Shown: piece after piece, positions 15,776 through 24,285 of the stretch
Layout of the letters: each line of letters begins with the position of its first letter
Numbering within the stretch: position 1 is the stretch's first letter
Assembly (NCBI GenBank): GCA_018672285.1
Contig: JABHGC010000225.1
Span: forward strand, 71,153 to 108,484
Source: Methylococcales bacterium
GTDB taxonomy: Bacteria; Pseudomonadota; Gammaproteobacteria; JABHGC01
Length of the DNA stretch: 37,332 nucleotides
Direction: 5' to 3'
Notes under the pieces: generated by a model
What the model was told of the DNA's origin: nothing
Databases searched by the model: none
What the model saw: the letters and a program-made list of their open reading frames with translations, nothing else
Position numbers and translations under genes: made by a program

Positions 15776-16828
15776 TTATTTTTTCAGCACAGTACCATCT
15801 TTGATACTGTATCGACCTTTGATAATAATCAATGTACTTTTTGAAAGCGTGGTATAAACAGGGCGCCCTTCTAAAGCACCTTTCAACTCGAGAAAGTGTG
15901 CTTTTTTATTTTTCAAAATAAACACGCCTAACTGTCCTTTTCTACGCACAAGTAATTCAGGGGGAATGTGTGGTTGAGTATGCGTCCATCGTAAACGTCC
16001 TGCTGTGCCTGGCAATTCTTGCTTTTTCACAAATGACAACCGAACTTCTTGAGTACGAGTCTTTTGATTCCGAACCCGAACCACAGACCTTACTACTAGA
16101 GGATACCCCACACCATCATAAAGAAAGGCAATTTTTTTGGCCTTTTCCAAGCTGCCCACATCCTTAGTTTGGACATTAGCCGTCACTTCAATATTTTCAA
16201 CATCTACGATTCGAATCAAAGACTTGCCAGGGCTGACAAACTCTCCAACTCGGCCTAACCTTTCAGTGACAATGCCTCTAAAAGGCGCCCGAATAGTGGT
16301 TCTCACCAGTTTATTTTTTGCCAGTTGCAATTGTGCAGCTGTGTCTTGATAGTCGAGCGCCAGAACGGCAGCCTCAGTTTCTGCTTGCCTCAGCTGAACC
16401 TTGGAAATTTTATTCCCTAACCTCTGCTTCCTCGCTAGGTCAGAATCTGCGGCAGCTTTTTGTTTTTGCACCCGCTTTAAGCGGATATTTAACCGCTTTT
16501 TCTCCAAGGATAAGTCACTTGAGTCCAACTTAACTAAAATGGCACCGCCTGCCACTAAATCCCCCACTTTTGCAGGAATACTCATAACAACACCGTTGAC
16601 CGATGCTCCTATTGCACTGTCATTCAGACTAACAACAGAGCCTGGCGCCTCTACCTCAGGAAATATCATGACGTCTGCCAACGGTTTTACTGATACTTTT
16701 GCGGCATAACAGGGCATGAGAAAATTTGAAATTACAACTATAATTGTTGAGACAAATACTAAAGTACGTTTTGTCACGCGATTACGACAGCTCGTCGCAG
16801 AGTCTTGATTTTTGCTACAGGCATTCAT
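15776..16828 (-). CDS. RND efflux periplasmic adaptor (membrane fusion protein)
   Basis: 350 aa. An N-terminal hydrophobic anchor or signal segment (about residues 22-42) leads into the barrel-sandwich/lipoyl half (GVVMSIPAKVGDLVAGGAIL), an alpha-helical hairpin with Lys/Arg/Gln-rich coiled coil (about 105-170) and the second lipoyl half (TTIRAPFRGIVTERLGRVGEFV). Beta-barrel and membrane-proximal regions follow. Such adaptors bridge the inner-membrane permease and the outer-membrane channel. It is the first gene of the operon with the permease 9 bases downstream. The 82-base gap to the divergent TolC gene must hold the promoters of both, though I could not resolve clear -35/-10 pairs there. 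Confidence 0.9.
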   Translation of the reverse strand: MNACSKNQDSATSCRNRVTKRTLVFVSTIIVVISNFLMPCYAAKVSVKPLADVMIFPEVEAPGSVVSLNDSAIGASVNGVVMSIPAKVGDLVAGGAILVKLDSSDLSLEKKRLNIRLKRVQKQKAAADSDLARKQRLGNKISKVQLRQAETEAAVLALDYQDTAAQLQLAKNKLVRTTIRAPFRGIVTERLGRVGEFVSPGKSLIRIVDVENIEVTANVQTKDVGSLEKAKKIAFLYDGVGYPLVVRSVVRVRNQKTRTQEVRLSFVKKQELPGTAGRLRWTHTQPHIPPELLVRRKGQLGVFILKNKKAHFLELKGALEGRPVYTTLSKSTLIIIKGRYSIKDGTVLKK

Positions 16829-16910
16829 AATGATGTGTTAATATACTCGCAGTTGAAAATATGGCTTGTTGGTAAAACAGTATATGCCACCAGATTACAA
16901 AGGGTAAGAA

Positions 16911-18254
16911 ATGAACAAGATTAAGTTAAGCTTTTTAAGCGCAGCAATCTGCTTTTCACTTTCAAGCACAGCAGGCGCAGAAGACTTACTGACCATTTAC
17001 AACCTCGCCGCCCAACATGACCCAGATATTAGGGCAGCCTATGCAGACAGAAATGCCACTAGAGAATTAAAACCTCAAGCGACTTCGGTTCTTGTTCCTC
17101 AAATTTCAGGCCAAGTTAACGTTACCGCAACAGACGAAAGCGTTAAAACCAACTTAAGCGATAGAGACAACAGCGAAGACTTTGAAAACTTTGGCTATCG
17201 CTTAGACTTAACCCAAGCCGTTTATCATCACGACCAGTGGGTTGGGCTGAAAATTGCGGATGCACAAATTGGTGAAGCAGAAGCAAAATATGCATCAGCT
17301 GAGCAAAATCTCGCTTTTCGAGTAACAGACCGTTACTTCAATGTATTAAAAGCCTGGGAGAACTTAAAGTTCACCCGCGTTGAAAAAGAAGCCACTGGCA
17401 GTCAATTAGATCAAACCAAAAAACGATTTGAAGTGGGCCTCATATCAATAACTGATGTCAATGAAGCTCAAGCTCGTTACGATTTAGCTGTTGCACAAGA
17501 AATTCAAGCTCAAAATGATATTTCAAACACACAAGAGCAACTACGTGAGTTAACCGATAAATATCATGTTACCTTGAACTCTGTTGGTGATGCCTTCACG
17601 CTCATCAGCCCATTACCAGCCAACATTGATGAATGGACTGACTTTGCCATTAAAAAGAACCCTGATCTAAAAGCCGTTGAGTATGTTATGGAAGCGGCCT
17701 TGGAAAATGTCAATTTACAACGTGCCGGCCACTACCCTACCGTTGATATCGTGGGTAACTTAACTTACGACAACTCGAATAAAGAAGGTGCATTTGAACC
17801 AGAAACAGAGGTTAACTCTATTTCTCTACAAGTTAGCGTGCCGATTTTCCAAGGTGGTATTGTCAGCTCAAAAACACGTGAAGCGGCACACCAGCACGAA
17901 AGCGCAAAAGAGCAATTGTCACGTCAGCGCCGCTTAACTGTAAGCCAAACCAGACAAGCCTTTTTAAGTGTCTTGGCAAGCATCAGCCGAACTCGCGCAC
18001 TTGAACAAGCGGTTAAATCTAACAAGAGTGCGTTAGATGCAACTAAAGCAGGGTTTGATGTCGGTACCCGTACAATTGTAGATGTTCTTAACGCACAACA
18101 GGAATACCACCGGGCTATTCGTGATGCAGCACAAGAACGTTATACCTATATTGTTAACACCATTCAGCTTAAACAAGCATCAGGTATGTTAGTTAAAGCA
18201 GACCTTCAGCAAATTAACGCTTGGCTTAGCAACCGCGTTTTACTCACAAACTAA
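16911..18254 (+). CDS. TolC-family outer-membrane channel protein
   Basis: 447 aa with a signal peptide (cut near TAG-AE) and the start-of-family pattern DLLTIYNLAAQHDPDIRAA. The two homologous halves of TolC-like proteins are visible, each with long amphipathic helices and beta-strands (for example LDLTQAVYHHDQWVGLKIAD in the first, SISLQVSVPIFQGGIVSS in the second) and a GTRTIVDVLNAQQEYH segment near the end. It forms the trimeric exit duct of type I secretion or RND pumps. It is divergent from the adaptor-permease operon, so it is most likely the outer-membrane part of that pump. AAGGGTAAGAA directly before the ATG provides the ribosome site. A strong terminator follows. Confidence 0.93.
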   Translation: MNKIKLSFLSAAICFSLSSTAGAEDLLTIYNLAAQHDPDIRAAYADRNATRELKPQATSVLVPQISGQVNVTATDESVKTNLSDRDNSEDFENFGYRLDLTQAVYHHDQWVGLKIADAQIGEAEAKYASAEQNLAFRVTDRYFNVLKAWENLKFTRVEKEATGSQLDQTKKRFEVGLISITDVNEAQARYDLAVAQEIQAQNDISNTQEQLRELTDKYHVTLNSVGDAFTLISPLPANIDEWTDFAIKKNPDLKAVEYVMEAALENVNLQRAGHYPTVDIVGNLTYDNSNKEGAFEPETEVNSISLQVSVPIFQGGIVSSKTREAAHQHESAKEQLSRQRRLTVSQTRQAFLSVLASISRTRALEQAVKSNKSALDATKAGFDVGTRTIVDVLNAQQEYHRAIRDAAQERYTYIVNTIQLKQASGMLVKADLQQINAWLSNRVLLTN

Positions 18255-18266
18255 GAAACGCCGTCA

Positions 18267-18304
18267 AAAACCTGTGGTGTGCGGTAGCACATCACAGGTT
18301 TTTT
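18267..18304 (+). terminator. Intrinsic terminator after the TolC-family gene
   Basis: A 16-base stem (18267-18282 with 18287-18302, one G-U pair) around a 4-base loop, ending in a T-run to 18304. It lies 13 bases after the TolC stop and isolates it from the diguanylate cyclase gene. Confidence 0.9.
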
Positions 18305-18478
18305 GCATGTAAAATCCGTCAATTTTTTCACACTATCTCCCCCTGGCAACACCTCCGGCAAGACTCAGCCACAGATTTTCCGTCACCACCCCCGTAAAGC
18401 ATTGTTTTATAAAATAATATTTTTATGGCACAGATATCGCATAGCTTATACTGACATTAAAGTGAAGGCGACAATATC

Positions 18479-19378
18479 ATGGCAATTGAACTGAAAACCA
18501 TATCTGGCAAGCTAGCAAATGACTTTAGACCGATCAATGAACCTAGCGAAGTTGACTTTAAACAACGCAGCTATGAAATTATTGCAGCATTGCAGACCTC
18601 TCTTGAAATAGAACAAGCCATCAAGACGTTTACCAATTTTGTGACCATGGATTTCCTCATCAGCGGTGTCATTTACCACCATGAAGAAAACAACATTAGC
18701 TTAAAATTTGGTGTCCCAACCAACCAGAAGTGCACCTATAACCTGACGATTGAAGGCGAGTCACTCGGCCAGATTACCTTCATGCGCCGCAAGCGATTTT
18801 CAGACCAAACTCTGGAGCAGCTTGAAAATTTACTCTGCAGCTTAGTATACCCTTTGCGTAACTGCTTAACGTATCGCAAAGCATTAGAGTTGTCTCAAAA
18901 AGATGCACTAACAGGCGCCTTTAACCGCGGTGCAATGAACCCTGCACTAGATCGAGAAGTAGGCCTTGCTCAACGCCAAAACAAACCATTTTCACTCATC
19001 ATGCTCGACATTGATTTCTTTAAGCATGTCAACGACACCTATGGCCATGCCGCAGGCGACTATGTTTTACAATCTTTTGTGCAAATCGTTAACGACACAA
19101 TTCGTAGCATTGACTCTGTGTTTCGGTTTGGCGGTGAAGAGTTTGCGGTACATTTACACAACACGGATGAAATTGGCGCCAAATTATTGGCGGAAAGAAT
19201 TCGTCTAAATGTTGAGTCAACCATCATGCGCTACAAGGGTTCTAGCATTCCTGTCACTGTTAGCTCAGGTATTGCCACACTAGAAAAGATAGATAATGGT
19301 CAATCTTTGATGGAACGTGCCGATAAAGCTTTATATCAAGCAAAAAATAACGGCCGAAATCAGGTTCAAGCAAGCTAA
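18479..19378 (+). CDS. Diguanylate cyclase (GGDEF domain, soluble)
   Basis: 299 aa without signal peptide or membrane helices. The N-terminal half (about 1-135) is a soluble sensory region of GAF-like size, weakly conserved to the eye. The C-terminal GGDEF domain starts at DALTGAFNRGAM and has the DIDFFKHVNDTYGHAAGD nucleotide and metal region and an intact GGEEF active site. It also has an RSID inhibitory site (RxxD) five residues before GGEEF, and DKALYQAKNNGRN at the end. The enzyme is therefore predicted to make cyclic-di-GMP from two GTP and to be product-inhibited. ATG 18479 follows a GAAGG ribosome site. A second gene begins 13 bases after the stop and is probably co-transcribed. Confidence 0.92.
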   Translation: MAIELKTISGKLANDFRPINEPSEVDFKQRSYEIIAALQTSLEIEQAIKTFTNFVTMDFLISGVIYHHEENNISLKFGVPTNQKCTYNLTIEGESLGQITFMRRKRFSDQTLEQLENLLCSLVYPLRNCLTYRKALELSQKDALTGAFNRGAMNPALDREVGLAQRQNKPFSLIMLDIDFFKHVNDTYGHAAGDYVLQSFVQIVNDTIRSIDSVFRFGGEEFAVHLHNTDEIGAKLLAERIRLNVESTIMRYKGSSIPVTVSSGIATLEKIDNGQSLMERADKALYQAKNNGRNQVQAS

Positions 19379-19390
19379 CAGGAGAGTTTC

Positions 19391-19837
19391 ATGGTTCCTC
19401 AGATTGATTTACTGAAACGATTGGTTTTATCTAAGTTCCCAATTACCATCATTCAAACAGAAGATTGCGATGGAGTTATCGAGTTATTTGAACAACTGAG
19501 TAGAACCGAGCATCGAGGCTTTTTTTATTGGAACCCCAAACTGGGCATTCACCAACTGGCGCACCCAGAGGATGCCATTGAAGACACTAAAACACCGCTT
19601 CAAGCATTGCAATGCATTGAGCAAAGCCAACATTTCGGCCACTTTTTACTCAATGGCGACATGTGCGACAGCTTACATAACGACGAATGTGAAGCCACTA
19701 TTCAACGAATTTTACAAGTCCCGGATAAATCTTTCCGTAAAGTATTTATCATTGGCAAACAGCCCAACATACCCAATCACTTAAAATCAAAAGTGATTGT
19801 CATCAGGCTATCAACACAGTACTCCGGGCAAATTTAA
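19391..19837 (+). CDS. Stand-alone domain resembling the N-terminus of Ycf46-type AAA ATPases
   Basis: 148 aa, cytoplasmic, with GGAGAG before the ATG. The pattern looks like the N-terminal region of Ycf46-like AAA proteins: a helix then a strand (LLKRLVLSKFPITIIQTED), a helix (GVIELFEQL), FYWNPKLGIHQL, a PLQALQCIE helix, a Walker B-like strand (HFLLNGDMC), RKVFIIGK, and an IPNHLK loop with a final VIVIRLS strand. There is no Walker A loop and the AAA+ motor is absent, so ATPase activity is not expected. It is coupled to the diguanylate cyclase gene. The resemblance is from memory of the family pattern; otherwise it is a conserved hypothetical protein. Confidence 0.55.
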   Translation: MVPQIDLLKRLVLSKFPITIIQTEDCDGVIELFEQLSRTEHRGFFYWNPKLGIHQLAHPEDAIEDTKTPLQALQCIEQSQHFGHFLLNGDMCDSLHNDECEATIQRILQVPDKSFRKVFIIGKQPNIPNHLKSKVIVIRLSTQYSGQI

Positions 19838-19864
19838 CCCACTGCGATAACAAACAGGCGATCA

Positions 19865-20710
19865 TTATCGCCTACGATGACCTTTGTTTTGCCGTGTTTT
19901 TTTACGGCCATCGTCAGATTGAGTGCCTTTACGCTCATCCTCACCCTCTTTTGAAGCCTCTAGACCCACTGACTTTGCCAAGGCATTTGCCAAACGAAAT
20001 GGCAAATATCGCCAGCGCCTAGCAGCAACATCACGAGGTAAGTCAACCATTCCATATTGTGTACGGACTAAACGGCTCACCATTAAGTGCTCAAAGGATT
20101 GCCACAAACGTCTAACTTCACGAGTTCTACCTTCCGTTAAGCTCACATTGAACCATTGATTTGCCCCTTCACCTCCAGCAACACGCTGCACACTCCTGAA
20201 TTTGGCAATACCATCTTCAAGCTTGATGCCTTCCAGCAGCATATCAATCATTTCATCCGTTACCGTGCCAACAATTCGAACCGCATACATACGAACCAAC
20301 TCATAGGAAGGGTGCATCAGGCGATGCGCCAACTCACCATCGGTCGTTAATAACAGTAAACCTGAAGTATTAATATCAAGACGGCCAACGGGAATCCAGC
20401 GCTCACCTTTTAACTTCGGTAAATTTTTAAAAATCGTGTCTCGACCTTCGGGATCATTACGAGAGACAATTTCACCCACAGGCTTATGATAGATTATGGT
20501 CTTACGCGCTCGTTCACGTTTTTTCTCAAGCTTAACCACACGACCTTTTACCGACACATGATCTGTCTCCAACATCCGGTCGCCTAATTTTGCAGGCTGA
20601 TGTTTTACCCGAATCAAGCCTTGTTCAAGCCATTTTTCAATTTCTCTGCGGGATCCAAGACCAGCTCTAGCCAGTACTTTTTGAATTTTCTCACCCTTAA
20701 CGGTCGTCAT
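19865..20710 (-). CDS. rluB: 23S rRNA pseudouridine-2605 synthase RluB
   Basis: 281 aa. An N-terminal S4 RNA-binding domain (about 7-65, IQKVLARAGLGSRREIEKW) is followed by the RsuA/RluB catalytic domain with GRLDINTSGLLLLT, where Asp112 is the catalytic Asp, and LTEGRTREVRRLWQSFEH. A basic C-terminal tail (ends GHRRR) probably helps RNA binding. It makes a pseudouridine in helix 80-93 of 23S rRNA. RluB versus RluE/RluF is decided by the S4 domain, the tail and the position after scpB, a usual neighbourhood. The start overlaps the scpB stop by four bases (ATGA). A short hairpin (19856-19873) overlaps the stop codon and may serve as a weak terminator. Confidence 0.9.
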   Translation of the reverse strand: MTTVKGEKIQKVLARAGLGSRREIEKWLEQGLIRVKHQPAKLGDRMLETDHVSVKGRVVKLEKKRERARKTIIYHKPVGEIVSRNDPEGRDTIFKNLPKLKGERWIPVGRLDINTSGLLLLTTDGELAHRLMHPSYELVRMYAVRIVGTVTDEMIDMLLEGIKLEDGIAKFRSVQRVAGGEGANQWFNVSLTEGRTREVRRLWQSFEHLMVSRLVRTQYGMVDLPRDVAARRWRYLPFRLANALAKSVGLEASKEGEDERKGTQSDDGRKKTRQNKGHRRR

Positions 20711-21453
20711 TCTGTTTCATCCAAAGTCTTATTTGTGTCCGGCACCAACGTCAATGGTGTTTGCGGGTTATCCGTTTTACTTTCGTCATCGACAGTCAGG
20801 TTTGATTGCCCGCCGTCAACAACCGTCAATTTTATTTCAGGCGTCGCCATCTCGGCATCATCATCCATTTCAGCACCTGGATCTTCATTGTTGGCCTTAA
20901 AGGCCGCCTCTAAATGCGCGCCAATATCATCCAAATCTCGCAACTCAGCGAGTGTAGGCAAATCATCTAACGTTTTGAGGTTAAAATAATCGAGAAATAT
21001 CCGCGTCGTCCCTAACATGGACGGCCTACCAGGCACTTCTCTTTGCCCGACAACTCTCACCCATTCTCGCTCTATCAATGTTTTAACGATGGAAGAACTC
21101 ACAGAAACACCCCGAATATCCTCAATCTCACCTCGGGTAATCGGCTGGCGATAAGCAATAATCGCCAATGTTTCTAACAAAGCTCGTGAATATTTTGAGG
21201 ACTTCTCTTCCCATAAACGGGAGACCCACCATGCATAATCGTCACGAACTTGAATCCGGTAACCAGATGCAATTTGAGTCAGCATCATACCACGACCTTC
21301 ATAATCATTTGCTAACTCATTTAACAATTGCACCAATTCTGCTTTTGCCGGCTTTTCACTTTCTTCGAACAAAGCCAACATTTGCTCTAGATTTAACACT
21401 CGACCAGATGCCAGCAATGCCGCTTCGACAATATTTTTGATATTAATTGACAC
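20707..21453 (-). CDS. scpB: Segregation and condensation protein B (ScpB)
   Basis: A winged-helix kleisin partner of SMC/MukB-type condensin. The N-terminus reads IKNIVEAALLASGRVLNLEQM, then RGMMLTQIASGYRIQV, ALLETLAIIAYRQPITRGEIEDIRG and VVGQREVPGRPSMLGTT, all classical ScpB segments. The C-terminal 80 residues are acidic and variable. The preferred start is the GTG at 21451-21453, which places the first helix as in the family, overlaps the scpA end by 11 bases and has GGTGAG upstream. The frame extends to 21519, but this would add 22 unrelated residues inside scpA. With this start the protein has 248 aa. Operon: trpS-scpA-scpB-rluB. Confidence 0.9.
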   Translation of the reverse strand: MSINIKNIVEAALLASGRVLNLEQMLALFEESEKPAKAELVQLLNELANDYEGRGMMLTQIASGYRIQVRDDYAWWVSRLWEEKSSKYSRALLETLAIIAYRQPITRGEIEDIRGVSVSSSIVKTLIEREWVRVVGQREVPGRPSMLGTTRIFLDYFNLKTLDDLPTLAELRDLDDIGAHLEAAFKANNEDPGAEMDDDAEMATPEIKLTVVDGGQSNLTVDDESKTDNPQTPLTLVPDTNKTLDETE

Positions 21454-22261
21454 TAGCAGAGGACTCACCAGCGATTCGAACATACACTTGACCAAATGAC
21501 TCATTTTGAACAAGCTCAATCATTTGAGATTTTTTCAACTCTAGAATGGCCAAAAATGTAGTCACAACGCCCATTCTGCCTTCTTCATAAGTAAACAAAC
21601 TCGTAAAATCAGTGAACGATTCCAATGTTAACGCTGCCAAGACATTTGTCATCCGCTCTCGAACAGACAGCGATTCTTTTTGTACATGGTGGCTGGTAAA
21701 CATTTTTGCGCGCTGTAGTACAGCCTGAAAAGCGGAAAGCACTTCAGTTAACTCGACCTCAGGAGGAGCCTGATGGCTCACCACATCAACGACTTGGGCT
21801 TGCACTTGAAACGTATCACGGTTCATTCTTGGAAGCTCATCTAGATCAGCGGCTGCTTGCTTAAATTGCTCGTAAATTTGTAAACGTCTAATGAGTTCCG
21901 CTCTAGGATCAACCTCATCCTCAGTCGCATCTTTAGACCTTGGCAGTAACATTCGAGATTTAATCTCACATAACATCGCCGCCATGAGTAAATACTCAGC
22001 AGCCAAATCAAACTGCTGGCGCGTCATTAAATCAATGTATTGAATATACTGACGAGTGATTTCAATGATTGGGATATCGAGGATGTCGATATTTTGTTTT
22101 TTGATCAAATATAAGAGTAAATCTAACGGGCCTTCAAATGACTCAAGAAACACCCGTAAAGCTTCGGGTGGGATATATAAATCTTTAGGCACCTCTAAGA
22201 GCGGGTCACCCGCAATAATGGCAACCGGTTCTTCAATGGCCTCAGCCCCTGCTTCTGACAT
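21443..22261 (-). CDS. scpA: Segregation and condensation protein A (ScpA)
   Basis: 272-aa kleisin subunit that links SMC heads and works with ScpB in chromosome compaction and segregation. The N-terminal kleisin motif FEGPLDLLLYLIKKQNIDI (about 44-62) is followed by IPIIEITRQYIQYI, EYLLMAAMLCEIKSRMLLP and a C-terminal winged helix with VVTTFLAILELKKSQMIEL. A variable acidic extension of about 35 residues precedes the first motif. The gene starts 7 bases after the trpS stop and overlaps scpB, so the genes form one operon. Confidence 0.94.
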   Translation of the reverse strand: MSEAGAEAIEEPVAIIAGDPLLEVPKDLYIPPEALRVFLESFEGPLDLLLYLIKKQNIDILDIPIIEITRQYIQYIDLMTRQQFDLAAEYLLMAAMLCEIKSRMLLPRSKDATEDEVDPRAELIRRLQIYEQFKQAAADLDELPRMNRDTFQVQAQVVDVVSHQAPPEVELTEVLSAFQAVLQRAKMFTSHHVQKESLSVRERMTNVLAALTLESFTDFTSLFTYEEGRMGVVTTFLAILELKKSQMIELVQNESFGQVYVRIAGESSASVN

Positions 22262-22268
22262 ATTTTAC

Positions 22269-23486
22269 CTATCGAAACGCCAGCCCCATGACCTGACGTA
22301 CCTCTTCCATGGTTTCTTTAGCAACATCTCGTGCCTTTTCAGAACCTTCAGCAATAATATTCCGAACAATTGAAGAATCTTCCGTATATTCTTTCGCTCG
22401 TTCTTGCATCGGTTTGATCTCTGCCAGCACCGCGTCGACCACATAGCTTTTACATTGAATACAGCCAATAGACGCCTCTCGACAACCGACTTGAACCGCT
22501 TCTTGCACCTCTGAATTTGAGTACACCTCATGGAATTGCCATACCGGGCAACGACCAGGTTCACCTGGGTCTGTGAGTCTTACTCGAGCTGTATCAGTGG
22601 GCATTTTATTCAATGCTTTTTCTACAGCATCAGGTGTATCACGTAACGCAATAGTATTGCCATAAGATTTTGACATTTTTTGCCCATCAAGACCGGGCAT
22701 TTTCGACGCTTTGGTTAACAATGACTGTGGCTCTGGCAAAATAATTCGCCCGCTACCTTCTAAATAACCAAATAAACGCTCCTGGTCACTGATCGTTAAG
22801 TTTTGTTGATTTTCTAATAACGCTCGGCCGACATCTAAAGCTTCATGGTCGCCTTTTTCTTGGTAAGCACGGCGCAAATTATTATAAAGTTTGGCGTTTT
22901 TCTTACCCATTTTTTTAATGGCCGCTTTCGCTTTTTCTTCAAACCCTGGCTCTCGGCCATAAAGATGATTAAAGCGCCCTGCAATTTCACGAGTCAACTC
23001 AACATGGGCAACCTGATCTTCACCAACAGGCACAATCCCTGCTTTGTACATCAAAATATCGGCACTTTGAAGCAGTGGGTACCCCAAAAAGCCAAAAGTG
23101 GCTAAATTTTTCTCTTTTAACTTTTCTTGCTGATCTTTATAACTCGGCACCCGCTCTAGCCAGCCTAAAGGAGTAAACATCGACATCAAGGTATATAATT
23201 CAGCATGCTCAGGTACGCGAGACTGAATAAAAATATTAGCCGCATTATGATCTACACCTGCCGCCAGCCAATCTACAACCATATCGTAGGTGCTACCCGC
23301 AATCACACTTGGGTCTTCGTAATGCGTTGTTAATGCATGCCAGTCCGCGACAAAAAAGAAGCACTCATACTCATGTTGCAGCTCAACCCAGTTCTTCAGC
23401 ACACCATGATAATGGCCTAAATGTAATAAGCCGGTTGGTCTCATCCCTGACAAAACACGAGAATTTTTCGCCGCTACGGTATCCAA
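22269..23486 (-). CDS. trpS: Tryptophanyl-tRNA synthetase with a [4Fe-4S]-type Cys motif
   Basis: Class Ic aminoacyl-tRNA synthetase charging tRNA-Trp. Signature motifs: LSGMRPTGLLHLGHYHG (HIGH region), SADILMYKAGIVPVGEDQ for Trp and ATP binding, and KMSKS. There is an insert of about 60 residues between the Rossmann part and KMSKS (KKMGKKNAKLYNNL...). After KMSKS four Cys are spaced C-x21-C-x6-C-x2-C (GRCPVW, VGCREAS, IGCIQC), nearly the C-x22-C-x6-C-x2-C pattern of the iron-sulfur TrpRS of Thermotoga. Start choice: the frame extends to a TTG at 23522, but AAAGGAAG lies just before a TTG at 23486 and this start (405 aa) fits the family better. Followed after 7 bases by scpA. Confidence 0.92.
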   Translation of the reverse strand: MDTVAAKNSRVLSGMRPTGLLHLGHYHGVLKNWVELQHEYECFFFVADWHALTTHYEDPSVIAGSTYDMVVDWLAAGVDHNAANIFIQSRVPEHAELYTLMSMFTPLGWLERVPSYKDQQEKLKEKNLATFGFLGYPLLQSADILMYKAGIVPVGEDQVAHVELTREIAGRFNHLYGREPGFEEKAKAAIKKMGKKNAKLYNNLRRAYQEKGDHEALDVGRALLENQQNLTISDQERLFGYLEGSGRIILPEPQSLLTKASKMPGLDGQKMSKSYGNTIALRDTPDAVEKALNKMPTDTARVRLTDPGEPGRCPVWQFHEVYSNSEVQEAVQVGCREASIGCIQCKSYVVDAVLAEIKPMQERAKEYTEDSSIVRNIIAEGSEKARDVAKETMEEVRQVMGLAFR

Positions 23487-23598
23487 AACACTTCCTTTTA
23501 TTGTCTGCCACTGATGGCTCAAACCGCCATACTAGCAAGCCCTTGTTTACATTTCACCCTCAACCTAAAGCAGTTAAGTGAGAACAGATTGACCTACT

Positions 23599-24219
23599 TT
23601 AACTAAACGTAGAAGCATCCCCTAACCCTTCTCGTAACACTTTTGGATCATCGTCGATTAAATCAACCACTGTGGTTAAGTCAAACCCGCAATATCCACC
23701 ATCAATAATTAAATCAACCTGCTCAGAAATGACATCTTTAATCTCATAAGGGTCACACATTGGCTCATCATCGTTTGGCAAAATTAGGGTTGTACTCATG
23801 AGCGGCTCGCCTAATGCTTCGAGTAATGCCAACATAATTTTATTATTTGGCACACGAATACCAATCGACTTTCTTTTACCAGAAAGTAATCGCCTAGGCA
23901 CCTCATGGGTTGCCGTTAAAATAAAGGTATAAGGCCCTGGGGTGTGCGACTTTAATAAACGATACGCTGAATTGGATATTTTGGCGTAATTCGCAATCTC
24001 AGATAAGTCACGGCACATTAACGTAAAGTGATGCTTGCTATTGAGCTGCCTTAACATCCTTAACCGATCTAATGCGCGTTTATCTCCAATATGGCAACCA
24101 ATGGCATAACTAGAATCTGTGGGGTAAACCACCAACCCTCCATCATTGATGATTTCAACCGCATGGTTAATCAATCGCTGCTGAGGGTTATCTGGGTGTA
24201 TTTGAAAAAATTGGCTCAT
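23599..24219 (-). CDS. yciO: YciO-type Sua5/YrdC family protein
   Basis: 206 aa from the ATG at 24217-24219. The N-terminus MSQFFQIHPDNPQQRLIN is nearly the same as E. coli YciO as I remember it. The YrdC-like fold is seen in VVYPTDSSYAIGC, HFTLMCRDLSE, TPGPYTFIL, KSIGIRVPNN and GEPLMSTTLILP. Members are related to L-threonylcarbamoyladenylate synthase (TsaC/Sua5), which makes the intermediate for tRNA t6A37; YciO's own activity is weaker or uncertain. Bases 24220-24270 are in frame but add no family residues. It lies 66 bases after rnm, the same order as in E. coli, and 76 or more bases before trpS. Confidence 0.9.
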   Translation of the reverse strand: MSQFFQIHPDNPQQRLINHAVEIINDGGLVVYPTDSSYAIGCHIGDKRALDRLRMLRQLNSKHHFTLMCRDLSEIANYAKISNSAYRLLKSHTPGPYTFILTATHEVPRRLLSGKRKSIGIRVPNNKIMLALLEALGEPLMSTTLILPNDDEPMCDPYEIKDVISEQVDLIIDGGYCGFDLTTVVDLIDDDPKVLREGLGDASTFS

Positions 24220-24285
24220 ATTGTCTATCGCAGAGGTAAAAAACCACCGAAGTATAGAGCAACTCATCACAAAACCCTATGGAAT

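Noticed and set aside
16401..16709. 102-codon frame opposite the RND adaptor gene
   Set aside because: The adaptor is a clear family member on the minus strand; the + frame has no recognisable protein features.
19856..19873. AGGCGAT-CATT-ATCGCCT hairpin as a firm rluB terminator
   Set aside because: It overlaps the stop codon and has only a weak U-rich stretch after it; mentioned with rluB but not called.
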